Counted from the stretch's first letter, positions 40,468 through 51,251 are shown. The stretch: DNA of 64,000 nucleotides from Prevotella sp. UBA3776 (GCA_002369515.1 DFFM01000024.1:9284-73283); one strand, 5' to 3'. Numbers and translations are program-made. Notes: generated by a model from the sequence alone, not told the origin.

Positions 40468-42024
40468 TCATTTCACGACCACCTCCATGGCTGCGGGCAG
40501 TTTGCGGGTGATGCCGTCGGGTCCGATGGCCGTCACGCGCGAGATGTAGAAGCGGCGGTTGCGCGAGAGCTTGCGGAAGGCGTCTTTCTGGCGGGCCGAG
40601 AACTGTGGGCCGTCAGAGGCCAGGGGCACGGCATTGCCCATGTTGTCGAAGAACACGGCTTCGAAGCTGACCACGCGGAAGGGAATGTCGAGCAGTCCGT
40701 CGTCGATGGCGGCACTGAGCTGTGTGAGCGACATGAGCGAGGCTTTCTGCAGCCCTCCGCCCTTGAAACGGTCGGTGCCGATGTTCAGATAAGGTGTCGG
40801 GTCGGGCAGTTTGCGCACCTTGAATGTCACTTGTGCCATTTGGCGGCTCTTGCCCTTGTCGTTGGCCGACACGGTGAAGGTTACGTCCTTGCCCACAGCT
40901 GCAGGCACCGCCACGTAGTGGCCGTCGCCCTTGGCGGAGAGCGAGCCGCCGCTCATGCTCACCGACACGGCGTTCTGCGGAACGCCCGGCACACTGACGC
41001 TCATGGGGTTCTGGTAGCCCGCATAGAGCACGTTCATCAGGTCGGCAGCCACGGTGGCCCCGCTGGGAGCGGGAATGACGCTGTACTTCTGGGTGAAGTC
41101 GCGGCGGAGCACTTCGCCGGCAGCGTTCTGCGTGAGCAGATAGCCGCCAAACTGGTGTTCGCCGACGCCGCCCGCCGTAAACGAGTATTTGCCGCTGCGG
41201 GTGTTGATCTTGGTCCCGTTGACGAATATTTCAGGCTGCATGGTTGTATCGACGGCGGCCATCACGATGTTGGCCGTGAAGGTCTCGCCCGGATAGAGCA
41301 CCGTCTTTTCGGGTATGACGAAGGCGTCGAGCTTGTTCACGCGGATGTCCTTCACGTCGATGTTAGCCACCAGCGTGTGGAGCACCTCGCCCTCGGCGTA
41401 GCGCACGTCGCTCTGCAACTTGGAGAGCAGCGTCACGGCGGCAGCCACTGGCATGTCCTCGAACATGTACTCCTGCCAGTTCTTGCCCATGGCGTGGGCG
41501 TCCTTGGGCAGTTCGGTGGAGAGGTTGCTGCTGATGATTTTCTTCTGGTGGTCGTCGGTGATCATGCCCAGGATTCGGTCGCGGAACCGGTTGATGGCGT
41601 CGAAGAGCGCCTTGCCCTTGCCCACGCCCGGAGCGAGCATCACCTGGTTGGCTGCCTCGAGGTCCTCCTTGTGCTGGATGTTGTTCAGGTCGGCGTTCTT
41701 GCCGTCGGCCTCGCGCACGATGGCCTCCTTGAGCTGCTGGGCCATGTCGAAGAGCGAGTCGCTCATCTGCTTCACGGCGGTGGCCTTCTCGAACCATTGC
41801 TTCACCTTTTCGGGGTTCTTCTTCATCTGCGCCTCGAAATCGCCAAACATGGCCTTGTTCTCGGCCGACGAGTTGGCGGTGGTGCGCCGCAGGCTTTCCT
41901 CCACGATGGAGAATCCCTCGAGCACTTCCGACGACACGTTCAGCGCAAGCATGGCCATCAAGACGACATACATGAGGTTGATCATCTTCTGGCGCGGCGA
42001 TACAGGTCTTTTCTTTATAGCCAT
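40468..42024 (-). CDS. gldM: Type IX secretion/gliding motor protein GldM/PorM
   Basis: A 518-residue inner-membrane protein with one N-terminal membrane segment (MINLMYVVLMAMLALNVSSEVL, seen from residue 14) and a long periplasmic part of four domains reaching toward the GldKN ring. With GldL it forms the proton-driven rotary motor of the type IX system. The N-terminus (KKRPVSPRQKMINLMY) is the family signature, with VLEGFSIVEESLRRTT next. Its ATG overlaps the gldL TAA stop by one base (TAATG), indicating translational coupling. Confidence 0.97.
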   Translation of the reverse strand: MAIKKRPVSPRQKMINLMYVVLMAMLALNVSSEVLEGFSIVEESLRRTTANSSAENKAMFGDFEAQMKKNPEKVKQWFEKATAVKQMSDSLFDMAQQLKEAIVREADGKNADLNNIQHKEDLEAANQVMLAPGVGKGKALFDAINRFRDRILGMITDDHQKKIISSNLSTELPKDAHAMGKNWQEYMFEDMPVAAAVTLLSKLQSDVRYAEGEVLHTLVANIDVKDIRVNKLDAFVIPEKTVLYPGETFTANIVMAAVDTTMQPEIFVNGTKINTRSGKYSFTAGGVGEHQFGGYLLTQNAAGEVLRRDFTQKYSVIPAPSGATVAADLMNVLYAGYQNPMSVSVPGVPQNAVSVSMSGGSLSAKGDGHYVAVPAAVGKDVTFTVSANDKGKSRQMAQVTFKVRKLPDPTPYLNIGTDRFKGGGLQKASLMSLTQLSAAIDDGLLDIPFRVVSFEAVFFDNMGNAVPLASDGPQFSARQKDAFRKLSRNRRFYISRVTAIGPDGITRKLPAAMEVVVK

Positions 42025-42929
42025 TATTCTACTTTCATCTTCATGGTCATGGCCTCAATCATTCGAGCGTAGATGTTGTTCAGCTGCTCTATCTGCTGGG
42101 CCATCTTCTTGGTCTGCTCGTTAATCTCGTCGATGGTGCCAATCTGCGAGCTGGCACTCTTGAGCTGCATTTCATATACCTTGCAGATGCCGGTGAGTGT
42201 GCGGTTGAGGTTCTCCATCTCCTCCGAGTCGGTGGTCAGTCGGCGGCTCTGCTCCGAAACGCGCTCGAGCACCTCGGTGAGTTTCTTCAACTCATCGACG
42301 TAGGCATTGGTGGCCTCGGTCATGTCGGGTGTGAGCGGCGGAATGACGGGTGCCTGGTCGGCCACGGCCACACCGCTTCCGACGGTCTGCCCGCCTGCAG
42401 CGACGTTGCCGCCTCCGATGGTCACTGTGCCGCCGCCCAGGGAGCCTCCTCCCACGGCAGCTGCCGCCACGGCCGGCTGTTCGCCGTCGCTGGCAGCCAC
42501 GGCGCCCTGGCGTCCACCGCCACCGCCGATGATGATGGTGCCTCCGCCGGCCACTCCGCCTTGCAGTGTGCCCCCGCCTTGTGCGGTGGCCACGGCCACG
42601 GCGGGCCTTCCTTCGGCGTCGGGCAGCCCTTCGCCGGCTCCTTCGCCGTTAGCATCGTCCAGATTGAGGTGGGTGGGCAGATCCATGCCGTCGGCAGTCT
42701 TGTCGAACGGACGGTCGAAGGCCGAGAGGAAGAACACCACCACCTCGGTGCCCATGCCCAGGAACAGCCAGAAGTTGGCTCCCGGAATGTGGGTCAGCTT
42801 GAAGAGCGTACCGAGAATCACGATTGCTGCACCCCAGCTGTAGGCATAGTTGAGGAATGTCTGGCCGGGCACGCTATCCATCCACTTCTGCAGACGATAG
42901 ACGACGTTGAACTTGCTGTATTTTGTCAT
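42024..42929 (-). CDS. gldL: Type IX secretion/gliding motor protein GldL/PorL
   Basis: A 301-residue inner-membrane protein. The start at 42929 is supported by the ATGA overlap with the gldK stop and by the family N-terminus [20 protein letters not shown]. Two membrane helices ([20 protein letters not shown] and [19 protein letters not shown]) lie within residues 30-75. A very Gly-rich linker (about residues 125-205; [26 protein letters not shown]) is longer and lower in complexity than I would expect. The C-terminal coiled-coil (residues 215-301) follows. It works with GldM. Confidence 0.95.
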   Translation of the reverse strand: MTKYSKFNVVYRLQKWMDSVPGQTFLNYAYSWGAAIVILGTLFKLTHIPGANFWLFLGMGTEVVVFFLSAFDRPFDKTADGMDLPTHLNLDDANGEGAGEGLPDAEGRPAVAVATAQGGGTLQGGVAGGGTIIIGGGGGRQGAVAASDGEQPAVAAAAVGGGSLGGGTVTIGGGNVAAGGQTVGSGVAVADQAPVIPPLTPDMTEATNAYVDELKKLTEVLERVSEQSRRLTTDSEEMENLNRTLTGICKVYEMQLKSASSQIGTIDEINEQTKKMAQQIEQLNNIYARMIEAMTMKMKVE

Positions 42930-44380
42930 TTTTTCTTCTTCGATTTCTTTTGCTTGGTGGTTGTTGTGTTGGCTAGGCTGCGCACACAGCGGAATCCGAT
43001 GTACGAACGTGGCTGGTTCTGGTATTCCCACGAGCGCCATGCCGAGCGTATGCCCGACTCGGGGTCTTTCCACGAGCCTCCGCGCACACTCTTCTTCTTC
43101 AGCTTGTAGGGGTCCTCGCGGGCGGCGTTGTAGCGCAGGGTGGGGTTGAGGTCGTTCATGGCCTCGACGCCGCCCTCGGTGAAGATGGTGCTGGTCCATT
43201 CGGCCACGTTGCCGGCCATGTCGAACAGTCCGTTGGTGTTGGCCGAGTAGGCCCCCACGCGGCTGGTTATCAGGTTGCCGTCCTTGGTGTAGTTGCCTCG
43301 GTCGGGCTTGAAGTTGGCGTAGAAGCAGCCTTTGTCGCTGGCCACGTCCTCGTTGTCCCAGGGGAACTCAGTGCCGTCCATGCCTCGGGCGGCATATTCC
43401 CATTCGGCCTCGGTGGGCAGACGGTAGCGCTGCACGAACTTGGCTGCGCCGCCCAGCCCCTTCAGCAGGTAGTCGGTGCGCCATGCGCAGAAGGCGTTGG
43501 CCTGTTCCCAGGTGACGCCCACGACGGGATAGTCGTTATAGACGGGGTTGCTGAAGTAGTAGCGCAGATACATCTCGTTCTCCGAGTTCTGGAAGTCGTT
43601 CACCCAGCAGGTGGTGTCGGGATAGACGTTCACGATGTAGGTGTTCAGGAAGTCCCACGGTCCCGAGAGCGGGCGGTCGATGGTTTCGCGCACGATGCGC
43701 CCCTCGTCGTCTATGTAGGCCGTGTCCTTCGAAATCATCACCACCTCGTTGGGGTCCACGGCGAAGTCGGTGTTCAGCGAGCGGTCCTCGGGGTTGAGGC
43801 GGTTGCGGCGCAGGGCTGCAGCCGTGTAGTCGTAGATTTCGTAGCGGTAGTTGAGCTGCTTGTAGTCGAGCAGTTTCTCGCCCGTCACGGGGTTGGTGAC
43901 GTACATGCTCTCGATGGCGCGCTGCTCGTCCTCGTTGGGTTTTCGTGGCAGCGACTTTTTCCAGTTGAGGTGGGGCGGCACGGGGTCGCCGTTCTTGTCC
44001 TCGGTGATTTTGTAGCTCTCGTCGCCGCCGTAGGCAGGGTCGGCGAGCCGTTCGCGCAGGATGCTGTCGCGCACCCACTGCACAAACTGCTTGTACTTGG
44101 CGTTGGTCACCTCGGTTTCGTCCATCCAGAATCCATCTACAGAGATGTCCTTCACGGGAGTCTGCATGCCCCAGAGGCTGTCTTGCTTCTCGATGCCCAT
44201 CTTCAGATAGCCGCGCTTCACCAGCGTCATGCCGTAGGGCGTTGGCTCGGAATAGCCTTTGCCTCCACCTACGCCCGTCACCTCGCCGCCGCGTCCCGAC
44301 GACAGCGAAGCCTTGCCTCCGAAACATCCCGAAAGCATGGCCACGCAAACAGCACAGGCAAATATGGTTAACTTTCTCAT
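42926..44380 (-). CDS. gldK: Type IX secretion ring lipoprotein GldK/PorK
   Basis: A 484-residue outer-membrane lipoprotein (lipobox LSGC). It has a formylglycine-generating-enzyme/sulfatase-modifying fold: [21 protein letters not shown] near residue 80 (read as [12 protein letters not shown]), [15 protein letters not shown] near 315, [17 protein letters not shown] near 375 and VRGGSWKDP near 430. GldK with GldN builds the periplasmic ring of the type IX machinery. Overlap with gldL (ATGA) and the 45 bp gap to porP place it in one operon. Confidence 0.95.
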   Translation of the reverse strand: MRKLTIFACAVCVAMLSGCFGGKASLSSGRGGEVTGVGGGKGYSEPTPYGMTLVKRGYLKMGIEKQDSLWGMQTPVKDISVDGFWMDETEVTNAKYKQFVQWVRDSILRERLADPAYGGDESYKITEDKNGDPVPPHLNWKKSLPRKPNEDEQRAIESMYVTNPVTGEKLLDYKQLNYRYEIYDYTAAALRRNRLNPEDRSLNTDFAVDPNEVVMISKDTAYIDDEGRIVRETIDRPLSGPWDFLNTYIVNVYPDTTCWVNDFQNSENEMYLRYYFSNPVYNDYPVVGVTWEQANAFCAWRTDYLLKGLGGAAKFVQRYRLPTEAEWEYAARGMDGTEFPWDNEDVASDKGCFYANFKPDRGNYTKDGNLITSRVGAYSANTNGLFDMAGNVAEWTSTIFTEGGVEAMNDLNPTLRYNAAREDPYKLKKKSVRGGSWKDPESGIRSAWRSWEYQNQPRSYIGFRCVRSLANTTTTKQKKSKKKK

Positions 44381-44425
44381 TACTTTATTATAATTATATA
44401 CACATTTTTTTCTCTACACGTTTTT

Positions 44426-45400
44426 CTACAGATACCTCACGCTCTTGTGCTTGTTCTTGCCTTTCTTGGTCATCCCGATGTCGGTTTGGTAGCCCACGAA
44501 CAGCTCGTGGCTGCCGTTGCCGGGGTTGATGGCCGAGGTATAGACCTCGTAGCTGTAGCCCACGTTGATGCCGTGGAATTTTCCGCCGATGAGCACCGTC
44601 ACCGAATTGGTGGGACTGTAGGCGGCTCCCACGTACATCTGCTTCTTTTCGGTGGTATAGACCAGCCGGGCCGTCACGTCGCCCCGGTAGCCCACGGCGT
44701 CGGTGCGCACAAGGAAAGAGGTTGGTATTGATAAAAACGGATTTCTCAGCTTAATATTGTATCCGCCTGTCAAATAATACGTTCGGTCTATCTTCATGTC
44801 GTTTCTTTCGCCCAGCTCCACCGTTGGCGCCGTGGCGTGCTGGACCGAAGCGCCTACATACCACGGGCCATGCACATAGTAAAGTCCCGCCGAAAGGTCG
44901 AAGCCGCTGCCCGAGATTTCCGAGCCCAGGAAAACGTCGTCGGTCACCCCCTCGTCTGGCACATCGGCCTTCGAGCCGTCGAACTTCTCGGAGAGGAACC
45001 CCACCTGCAAACCTGCCGACAGCACACCGCCCAGCAGGTCGCGCTTGAGCGCGTACTGGAGCGCCACGCGCTGGTGGTTGAACAGACCGATGCGGTCGTT
45101 CATGATTGACACGCCGCCGCCGTGGTACATGTTCAGGAAATAGAACGGCATGTCGGCCGCCACGTACATCGTGTTGGGGTTGTGCTCAAACCCCGCCATG
45201 GCCATGGCGTAGGCGGCCGTGATGTTCACCTGCTGGCCCTTGCCCACGGCTGCGGGGTTGAAGGAGGGCTCCATGTCGAAGTAGTGGCTGAACGACACGT
45301 CATACTGGCTTCTTGCCGCGGTTGCGACAAAAAGCAGCATCGCCAATATGGAGATTTTCTGTTTCAAGAAAGTAGTGTTTCTTTTTAAAGGCACTCTCAT
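44426..45400 (-). CDS. porP: PorP/SprF-family type IX secretion outer-membrane protein
   Basis: A 324-residue barrel of the PorP/SprF family. I place the start at the ATG at 45400, which is followed by a signal peptide (ISILAMLLFVATAARSQ); the longer frame adds 58 residues from the intergenic region. Family blocks are YDVSFSHYFDMEPSFNPAAVG after the signal (seen as FSHYFDMEPSFNPAA), MYHGGGVSIMNDRIGLF near residue 115 and GYSYEVYTSAI near 285. PorP-type proteins link secreted products or the PorE anchor to the machinery. It is the first gene of the operon porP-gldKLMN. Confidence 0.92.
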   Translation of the reverse strand: MRVPLKRNTTFLKQKISILAMLLFVATAARSQYDVSFSHYFDMEPSFNPAAVGKGQQVNITAAYAMAMAGFEHNPNTMYVAADMPFYFLNMYHGGGVSIMNDRIGLFNHQRVALQYALKRDLLGGVLSAGLQVGFLSEKFDGSKADVPDEGVTDDVFLGSEISGSGFDLSAGLYYVHGPWYVGASVQHATAPTVELGERNDMKIDRTYYLTGGYNIKLRNPFLSIPTSFLVRTDAVGYRGDVTARLVYTTEKKQMYVGAAYSPTNSVTVLIGGKFHGINVGYSYEVYTSAINPGNGSHELFVGYQTDIGMTKKGKNKHKSVRYL

Positions 45401-46181
45401 ATAACGCTCGCCCGTGCCTTTTATTGTGTCAATGCCCCAAAAACCGTTCCGCCGACCCGCTGCCGCGCCGAAAGCGGCGAGTGGGGGGGCGGTGCGATTG
45501 TTGGTAAGGGTGGTCGTCGCACTTTTTGGGGGAGACGGGTGTGCAAACAACTTGGGTTTGTAAACAAAATTCATTGTTTTGCCTCTCTGTGGGCGCGCTC
45601 GTTGTCAGCCTTGCACAGTTGGCCGACGGCCATGCTCATGCTTGCAGGGGGTGTTTGTGGCCGGATTGTTCTGTTTTTCGGTTTTTGCAAGAGGCGGGCA
45701 ATGCCGTTTTTCGGTGGATTGTAAGAAAAAATGATTTTCCGAGAGTGGTGCAGTCTGGCACGTTGGTTGCAATTCGTTGCTATTCAAAGGGTTGCAAAAT
45801 TGCAAAAGGCGGGATTCTGCCCGCTGGTGTGCTGCGTTGCAAAATTATCTTCCGACGTTACGAAAATATCTCCCGACAATAATTTTCCAAAACGCGGCGT
45901 TGCGACAAAATTTTCTAGATTTTTTTGGGCCGATTTGTCGGTTTTGGCTTCCTCGCCGCAAGCGTCGTCGGACTGACGTCGGGCAATGGAAAAGCCGTTT
46001 TTGCGTTCAGAAATGGCAAAACGCCACTCTGTGGACTGCAAAAACGGCTTTCGTTTTTCTTTTTTCTGACAAAAATGGGCTCTTTCCGGCGTAGAATGCA
46101 GCCGCAGGCGGAAGTGCATTTGTCGGCTTTTTTTATCAGTTGGCCAGTGGGGGCGGCTCCCGGGCCCATGCTCGCGGTGCG
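45401..46181. promoter_or_regulatory. Long intergenic region upstream of the T9SS operon, with hairpin and repeat words
   Basis: No gene is supported. A minus-strand TAATTTTG box at 45840-45847 could drive porP with a leader of about 430 nt. Next to it are ATCTTCCGAC and ATCTCCCGACAATA, words shared with 32690-32800, and ACAAAATTTTCTAGA. A hairpin (AAAGCCGTTTTTGC paired with GCAAAAACGGCTTT) spans about 45990-46055 and ends in a T-rich tract on the plus strand; it may close the PgpH-like gene's neighbourhood or be structural. Confidence 0.4.
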
Positions 46182-48320
46182 TCAGTTCTTCTTGTGCTTT
46201 TCTGAGCGTTTGCGGGGCTCTTCGCCGATTTTTCGGGGCGCCTCTTCGGCTGAGGGCGCATCGGCGGGGCGGTTGAGCGTGGGATAGCTCACGCGGGTGT
46301 GGTAGATGCTCATGAGTCGTTCGGTGAGCACCTGCTTGGCCTGTGAGATGTCGTAGAAGGTGATGGGGCACTCGGTGAAATATCCTTCGGCCATCTGTCC
46401 GTCGATGATGCGGCTGACGAGTTGGCTGATGCTCTCCTCGGTGTATTCGGGCAGCGAGCGGGCGGCGGCCTCCACCGAGTCGGCCATCATGAGGATGGCC
46501 TGTTCGCGGGTGAAGGGGTTGGGGCCGGGGTAGGTGAACGGCTTCTCGTCTATTTCCTCGTTGGGATGTTCGTTGGCGTAGCTGATGTAGAAGTACTTGG
46601 TCTTGCCCTTGCCGTGGTGGGTGGCTATGAAGTCCTTGATGATGGCCGGCAGGTTGTTGCGGTCGGCCAGCTTGAGCCCCTCGGTGACGTGGCTGATGAC
46701 AACCTGGGCGGCCTGCTGTCGGTCCATGTTGTTGAGCGGGTTGACGCCCTTTTGGTTTTCGGTGAAGAAGGCGGGGTTCTGCATTTTCCCAATGTCGTGG
46801 TAGAAGGCACCCGTGCGCACCAGCAGGGCCTTTGCTCCGATTCGGTTGGCTATTTCGGCGGCCAGGTTGCCCACCATGATGCTGTGCTGGAAGGTGCCCG
46901 GCGCCAGCTCGCTGAGCCGGCGCAGCACGTCTTTGCTGGTGTTGGAAAGCTCGATGAGCGCCACGTCGGAGACAAAGCCGAAGGTTTTCTCGATGAGGTA
47001 CATCAGCGGGTAGGCAAAGAGCAGCAGCACACCGTTGACGATGAGGTGGGTGTACATGGTGTGGTCGAAGACGAAGATGTCGTTGTCCTGCATGAGCTGC
47101 AGGGACATATAGACGGCCACGCTGGCCAGGGTGATGAGCACGGCGGTCTTGAAGAGCTGGGCGCGGTTGGAGAGTTCGCGCAGCGAGTAGATGGCCACGA
47201 GCCCCGACGTGAGCTGGACGATGATGAACTCGTACTGGTATTTCACAGCCGCCGCGCAGAGCATGATCATGATGGCGTGGGTGATGAAGGCCGTGCGCGA
47301 GTCCATGAACACGCGGGTGAGGATGGGCACGATGGCGAAGGGCACGATATAGACGCTGAGGATGGTGTGGCCCATCATGATGGAGACGATGATGGGGAAG
47401 ACGGTGATCATGCCGTAGAGCATGAGTATGCTGCGGGTGCTCTCGAAGTAGTCCTTGCGGAAGAGGAACAGATAGATGGTGAAGAGCATGATGAAGATGC
47501 CCACGTAGAGAATCTGCCCGAGCACGGTGGTGGCAATCTCGTGGGACGACTGGCTGCGGCGCTGCATCTCGCGGTCGAAGGAGTTGAGCACACGATAGGT
47601 GTATTCGTCAACGATTTCGCCGCGGTCGATGATTTTCTGTCCGCTGAGCACCATGCCGCTGGCCAGGGGGATGGAGCTCAGCAGGTCGGCCTTCTCGGCT
47701 TCGCTGCGCTCCTTGTCGTAGAGCACGTTGGGCGCGATGTATTCCGTCAGGTTGCATTTCTGCAGGATGGCGCGGTGGGGGGCCAGCTTCTCGTCGGTGA
47801 ACAGCTGGGTGTAGGCCGTCTTGGTGGAGTAGAGGCAGTTGATTTGCAGGCTGGTGGCCTCCTTGCCGTTGATGATGCGCACCATGTTGGTGCTGTCGCG
47901 CGCAATCCTTTCATATTGTACGGGCGACATGATGCCCGACTGGTAGAGGCGGTGCAGACGGTCGATGATGACGTTGATGTAGTCGGACGAAAGGCCGGGA
48001 ATGCCGTTCTGGAAGTCGTAGAGGAACTTGTTGATGTGCCTCTTCTCCACTTCGGTGTCGTAGCTGAAGTAGGGCTCAAACTGGCTGATGAGGCTGTCCT
48101 GCTCGGCCTTGATGGTTTCGTCGGTCTTGTAGATGGGGAAGTCGAACTGTGCAATGAACGACCCGTACATCCACGGCTTGTCCACGTCGTAGTGGTACTG
48201 CTGGCGCGTGGTGCGCGGCAGGGCCCACACAATGAGGACGATGGTGGCCAGGATGAGGGCTATTCTCGACAGGGCGTAGCCTGTGCTGGAGCTTTCGGTA
48301 TGGTCTGGTTTGGTGGTCAT
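46182..48320 (-). CDS. PgpH-like 7TM-HD phosphohydrolase (predicted cyclic-di-AMP phosphodiesterase)
   Basis: A 712-residue membrane protein. A first helix (RIALILATIVLIVWAL) leads to an extracytoplasmic 7TMR-HDED-type domain (residues 45-270). A bundle of about seven helices follows (about 275-470, for example ILYVGIFIMLFTIYLFLF and VNGVLLLFAYPLMYLIE). The cytoplasmic HD domain has HSIMVGNLAAEIANRIGAK near 500, the metal motif TGAFYHDIGKM near 525, ATHHGKG near 595 and MMADSVEAAARS near 635. Relatives hydrolyse c-di-AMP; the assignment rests on architecture. The C-terminal tail is basic and charged. It is divergent from gltX. Confidence 0.9.
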   Translation of the reverse strand: MTTKPDHTESSSTGYALSRIALILATIVLIVWALPRTTRQQYHYDVDKPWMYGSFIAQFDFPIYKTDETIKAEQDSLISQFEPYFSYDTEVEKRHINKFLYDFQNGIPGLSSDYINVIIDRLHRLYQSGIMSPVQYERIARDSTNMVRIINGKEATSLQINCLYSTKTAYTQLFTDEKLAPHRAILQKCNLTEYIAPNVLYDKERSEAEKADLLSSIPLASGMVLSGQKIIDRGEIVDEYTYRVLNSFDREMQRRSQSSHEIATTVLGQILYVGIFIMLFTIYLFLFRKDYFESTRSILMLYGMITVFPIIVSIMMGHTILSVYIVPFAIVPILTRVFMDSRTAFITHAIMIMLCAAAVKYQYEFIIVQLTSGLVAIYSLRELSNRAQLFKTAVLITLASVAVYMSLQLMQDNDIFVFDHTMYTHLIVNGVLLLFAYPLMYLIEKTFGFVSDVALIELSNTSKDVLRRLSELAPGTFQHSIMVGNLAAEIANRIGAKALLVRTGAFYHDIGKMQNPAFFTENQKGVNPLNNMDRQQAAQVVISHVTEGLKLADRNNLPAIIKDFIATHHGKGKTKYFYISYANEHPNEEIDEKPFTYPGPNPFTREQAILMMADSVEAAARSLPEYTEESISQLVSRIIDGQMAEGYFTECPITFYDISQAKQVLTERLMSIYHTRVSYPTLNRPADAPSAEEAPRKIGEEPRKRSEKHKKN

Positions 48321-48388
48321 AAAAAACGGTTTTTGCCAATTACAGTGCGAAAATACAAAAAAAATATGCTAATATGCAAAAAAAATCG

Positions 48389-48396
48389 TAATTTTG
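48389..48396 (+). promoter_or_regulatory. -7 promoter box (TAATTTTG) of gltX
   Basis: TAATTTTG fits TAnnTTTG and lies 18 nt before the ATG at 48415, so the leader is only about 10-12 nt. Confidence 0.6.
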
Positions 48397-48414
48397 CACA
48401 AAAAACAACGATAA

Positions 48415-49932
48415 ATGGCAGAAAAGAAGGTCAGAGTGCGTTTTGCACCGAGCCCCACGGGGCCTTTGCACATTGGCGGTGTGCGTACCGCTTTGTTCAA
48501 TTATTTGTTTGCGCGCCAGCATGGTGGCGACTTGGTCTTCCGTATCGAGGACACCGATTCTAACCGCTTCGTTCCCGGAGCCGAGGACTACATCATCGAG
48601 TCGTTCCGCTGGCTGGGCATCAAGTTCGACGAGGGCGTGAGCTTCGGCGGCGACAAGGGTCCCTACCGCCAGAGTGAGCGGCGGAAAATCTACAAGAAGT
48701 ATGTGGACCAGCTGCTCGACGCCGGCAAGGCGTACATCGCCTTCGACACCCCCGAAGAGCTGGAGGCCAAACGCAACGAGATACAGAATTTCCAGTACGA
48801 CGCCCGCACACGCGGGATGATGCGCAATTCGCTCACCATGTCGGCTGCCGAAGTGCAGTCCGAAATCGACGGAGGCAGCCAGTATGTGGTGCGCTTCCTC
48901 ATCGAGCCCGGCCAGGAAATCCTGGTCAACGACATGATTCGCGGCGAGGTGCGCGTCAAGAGCGACATCCTCGACGACAAAGTGCTCTACAAGAGCGCCG
49001 ACGAACTGCCCACCTACCATCTGGCCAACATCGTTGACGACCACCTCATGGAAATCACCCACGTCATACGTGGCGAGGAGTGGCTGCCCAGCGCACCGCT
49101 GCACGTGCTGCTCTACCGTGCCTTCGGATGGGAGGAGACGATGCCCCGGTTCGCCCACCTGCCCCTGCTGCTCAAGCCCGAGGGCAAGGGCAAACTGAGC
49201 AAGCGCGACGGCGACCGCCTGGGATTCCCCGTGTTCCCACTGGAGTGGCACGACCCCAAGACGGGCGAGGTGAGTTCGGGATTCCGCGAGAGCGGCTATT
49301 TCCCCGAGGCCGTGGTCAATTTCCTGGCCATGCTGGGTTGGAACCCGGGCACCGAGCAGGAAATCTTCTCGCTCGACGAACTGGTAGAGGCCTTCGACAT
49401 CAGCCGCTGCTCCAAGGCCGGAGCCAAGTTTGACTATCAGAAGGGCATCTGGTTCAACCACGAATACATCCTGCGCAAAAGCAACGAGGAGATAGCACAG
49501 CTGTTTGCCCCCATCGTGGCCAACAACGGCATCGACGAGTCCATGGAGCGCGTCACCCGGGTGGTGGCCATGATGAAGGACCGCGTGAGCTTTGTCAAGG
49601 AACTGTGGCCCTTGTGCTCGTTCTTCTTCATCCCGCCCGTGGAGTACGACGAGAAAACCCGCAAGAAACGCTGGAAGGAAGACTCGGCGCAGGCCATGAC
49701 CGAACTGGCCGACCTGCTGGAGGGCCTCGACGACTTCTCGCTGGAGAACCAAGAGCGCGTGGTGGAAGCCTGGATCGAGCAGAAGGGCTACAAGCTGGGC
49801 AACATCATGAACGCATGGCGGCTCACACTGGTGGGCGAAGGCAAGGGGCCCGGCATGTTCGACATCTCTGCCTTCCTGGGCAAGGACGAAACGCTGCGCC
49901 GCATGCGCCGCGCCGTCGAGGTGCTGGGCTGA
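48415..49932 (+). CDS. gltX: Glutamate-tRNA ligase
   Basis: A 505-residue class I aminoacyl-tRNA synthetase charging tRNA-Glu. The Rossmann fold has the HIGH-type motif [20 protein letters not shown] near residue 10 and the KMSKS-type motif [13 protein letters not shown] near 260. Family blocks [17 protein letters not shown] and [11 protein letters not shown] are present. The length is normal and the C-terminal helical anticodon-binding domain is complete ([37 protein letters not shown]). Confidence 0.98.
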   Translation: MAEKKVRVRFAPSPTGPLHIGGVRTALFNYLFARQHGGDLVFRIEDTDSNRFVPGAEDYIIESFRWLGIKFDEGVSFGGDKGPYRQSERRKIYKKYVDQLLDAGKAYIAFDTPEELEAKRNEIQNFQYDARTRGMMRNSLTMSAAEVQSEIDGGSQYVVRFLIEPGQEILVNDMIRGEVRVKSDILDDKVLYKSADELPTYHLANIVDDHLMEITHVIRGEEWLPSAPLHVLLYRAFGWEETMPRFAHLPLLLKPEGKGKLSKRDGDRLGFPVFPLEWHDPKTGEVSSGFRESGYFPEAVVNFLAMLGWNPGTEQEIFSLDELVEAFDISRCSKAGAKFDYQKGIWFNHEYILRKSNEEIAQLFAPIVANNGIDESMERVTRVVAMMKDRVSFVKELWPLCSFFFIPPVEYDEKTRKKRWKEDSAQAMTELADLLEGLDDFSLENQERVVEAWIEQKGYKLGNIMNAWRLTLVGEGKGPGMFDISAFLGKDETLRRMRRAVEVLG

Positions 49933-50009
49933 TGCGACCGTGCCGAACGCTCCACGAGGGGCGTTCGTGACTGAGTGATTGTAAAGTATTAACGGAAACA
50001 TTTATATAG

Positions 50010-51251
50010 ATGTACAACGTTGTCATCTATTTGTATCTGGCAGGAGTGGCTGTGGCCAGCCTGTTCAGCAAGAAAGTGAAGAAAATGTGGCGTGGCGAAC
50101 GCGCCGCATTCTCGGTGTTGCGCGAGAAAGTCGATCCCGACGCCCAATACGTTTGGGTGCATGCCGCTTCGCTGGGTGAGTTTGAGCAGGGGCGCCCCAT
50201 CATCGAGCGCCTCCGCCGCGACCATCCCGAATACAAGATCCTCCTTACTTTCTTTTCGCCCTCGGGCTACGAGGTGCGCAAAAACTACGAAGGGGCCGAC
50301 ATCGTTTGCTATCTGCCCCTCGACACCATCAGCAATGCCCGCCGCTTCCTGCGGCTGATTCGCCCCTCGATGGCTTTCTTCATCAAGTACGAGTTCTGGT
50401 ACAACTACCTGCACATACTGAAGCACCGCAACGTGCCAACCTACAGCGTCTCGAGCATCTTCAGGCCCGAGCAGGTGTTCTTCCGTTGGTATGGGAGACA
50501 GTATGGGCGAGTGCTGAAGTGTTTCACCAAGTTCTTTGTGCAGAACGAGGTCAGCCGGCAACTGCTGGCCACGCTGGGCATCACCGACGTGGTTATAGCG
50601 GGCGACACGCGCTTCGACCGCGTACTGCAAATCAAGCAGCAGGCCAAGCAGCTGCCGGTGGTCGAGGCGTTTGTCAAGGATGCACCCCGCGTGTTCGTGG
50701 CGGGCTCTTCGTGGCAGCCCGACGAGGAGATATTCCTGCGCTACTTCAACAGCCACCGTGAGTGGAAACTCATCATCGCGCCGCATGTCGTAGGCGAGGA
50801 CCATCTTCAGCAGATTGAGCGGTTGCTTGCCGGAAGAAAGGTGGTGCGCTACACGCAGGTGGAGGGCGGCTCAGCCGATGCGGCCCGCCGGCTGGCCGAG
50901 GCCGAGGTGCTCGTCATCGACTGTTTCGGGCTGCTCAGCAGCATCTACCGCTATGGCGACGTGGCTTACGTGGGCGGTGGGTTCGGCGTGGGTATCCACA
51001 ATCTGCCCGAAGCTGCCGCGTGGAGCCTGCCGGTGTTCTTCGGCCCCAACAACGAGCGTTTCCAGGAAGCGCAGGATTTGAAGGAAAATGGGGGTGGCAT
51101 GGAAATCAGCGACTATGCCGCCTTCGAGTCGCAAATGGACGCTTTGGCGGTCAGTCCCGACTTGCTCGCCGAGCGTGGGCGGAAGGCGGGCGAATACGTC
51201 ATGGGACGTGCTGGCGCTACAGACATCATCCTCAGTTCTTTGGGTCTATGA
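50010..51251 (+). CDS. waaA: 3-deoxy-D-manno-octulosonic acid (Kdo) transferase
   Basis: A 413-residue inner-membrane-associated GT30 enzyme adding Kdo to lipid A precursor. An N-terminal anchor (NVVIYLYLAGVAVASLF) is followed by VWVHAASLGEFEQGRPIIE (the ASxGE motif with the catalytic Glu), ILLTFFSPSGYE, KYEFWYNYL and GDTRFDRV. The C-terminal nucleotide-sugar domain has SSWQPDEEIFL and VGGGFGVGIHNLPEAAAW. It lies 77 bp after gltX and overlaps the next gene (ATGA). Confidence 0.96.
   Translation: MYNVVIYLYLAGVAVASLFSKKVKKMWRGERAAFSVLREKVDPDAQYVWVHAASLGEFEQGRPIIERLRRDHPEYKILLTFFSPSGYEVRKNYEGADIVCYLPLDTISNARRFLRLIRPSMAFFIKYEFWYNYLHILKHRNVPTYSVSSIFRPEQVFFRWYGRQYGRVLKCFTKFFVQNEVSRQLLATLGITDVVIAGDTRFDRVLQIKQQAKQLPVVEAFVKDAPRVFVAGSSWQPDEEIFLRYFNSHREWKLIIAPHVVGEDHLQQIERLLAGRKVVRYTQVEGGSADAARRLAEAEVLVIDCFGLLSSIYRYGDVAYVGGGFGVGIHNLPEAAAWSLPVFFGPNNERFQEAQDLKENGGGMEISDYAAFESQMDALAVSPDLLAERGRKAGEYVMGRAGATDIILSSLGL

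Noticed and set aside
40162-42072. 636-codon plus-strand ORF over gldM/gldN
   Set aside because: Antisense to two confidently identified type IX secretion genes; no domains.
45401-45574. 58-codon N-terminal extension of PorP
   Set aside because: It precedes a normal signal peptide at 45400 and has intergenic composition.
46422-48563. 713-codon plus-strand ORF opposite the HD phosphohydrolase
   Set aside because: Shadow frame rich in Val/Gly/His/Asp runs, and it also crosses the gltX promoter.
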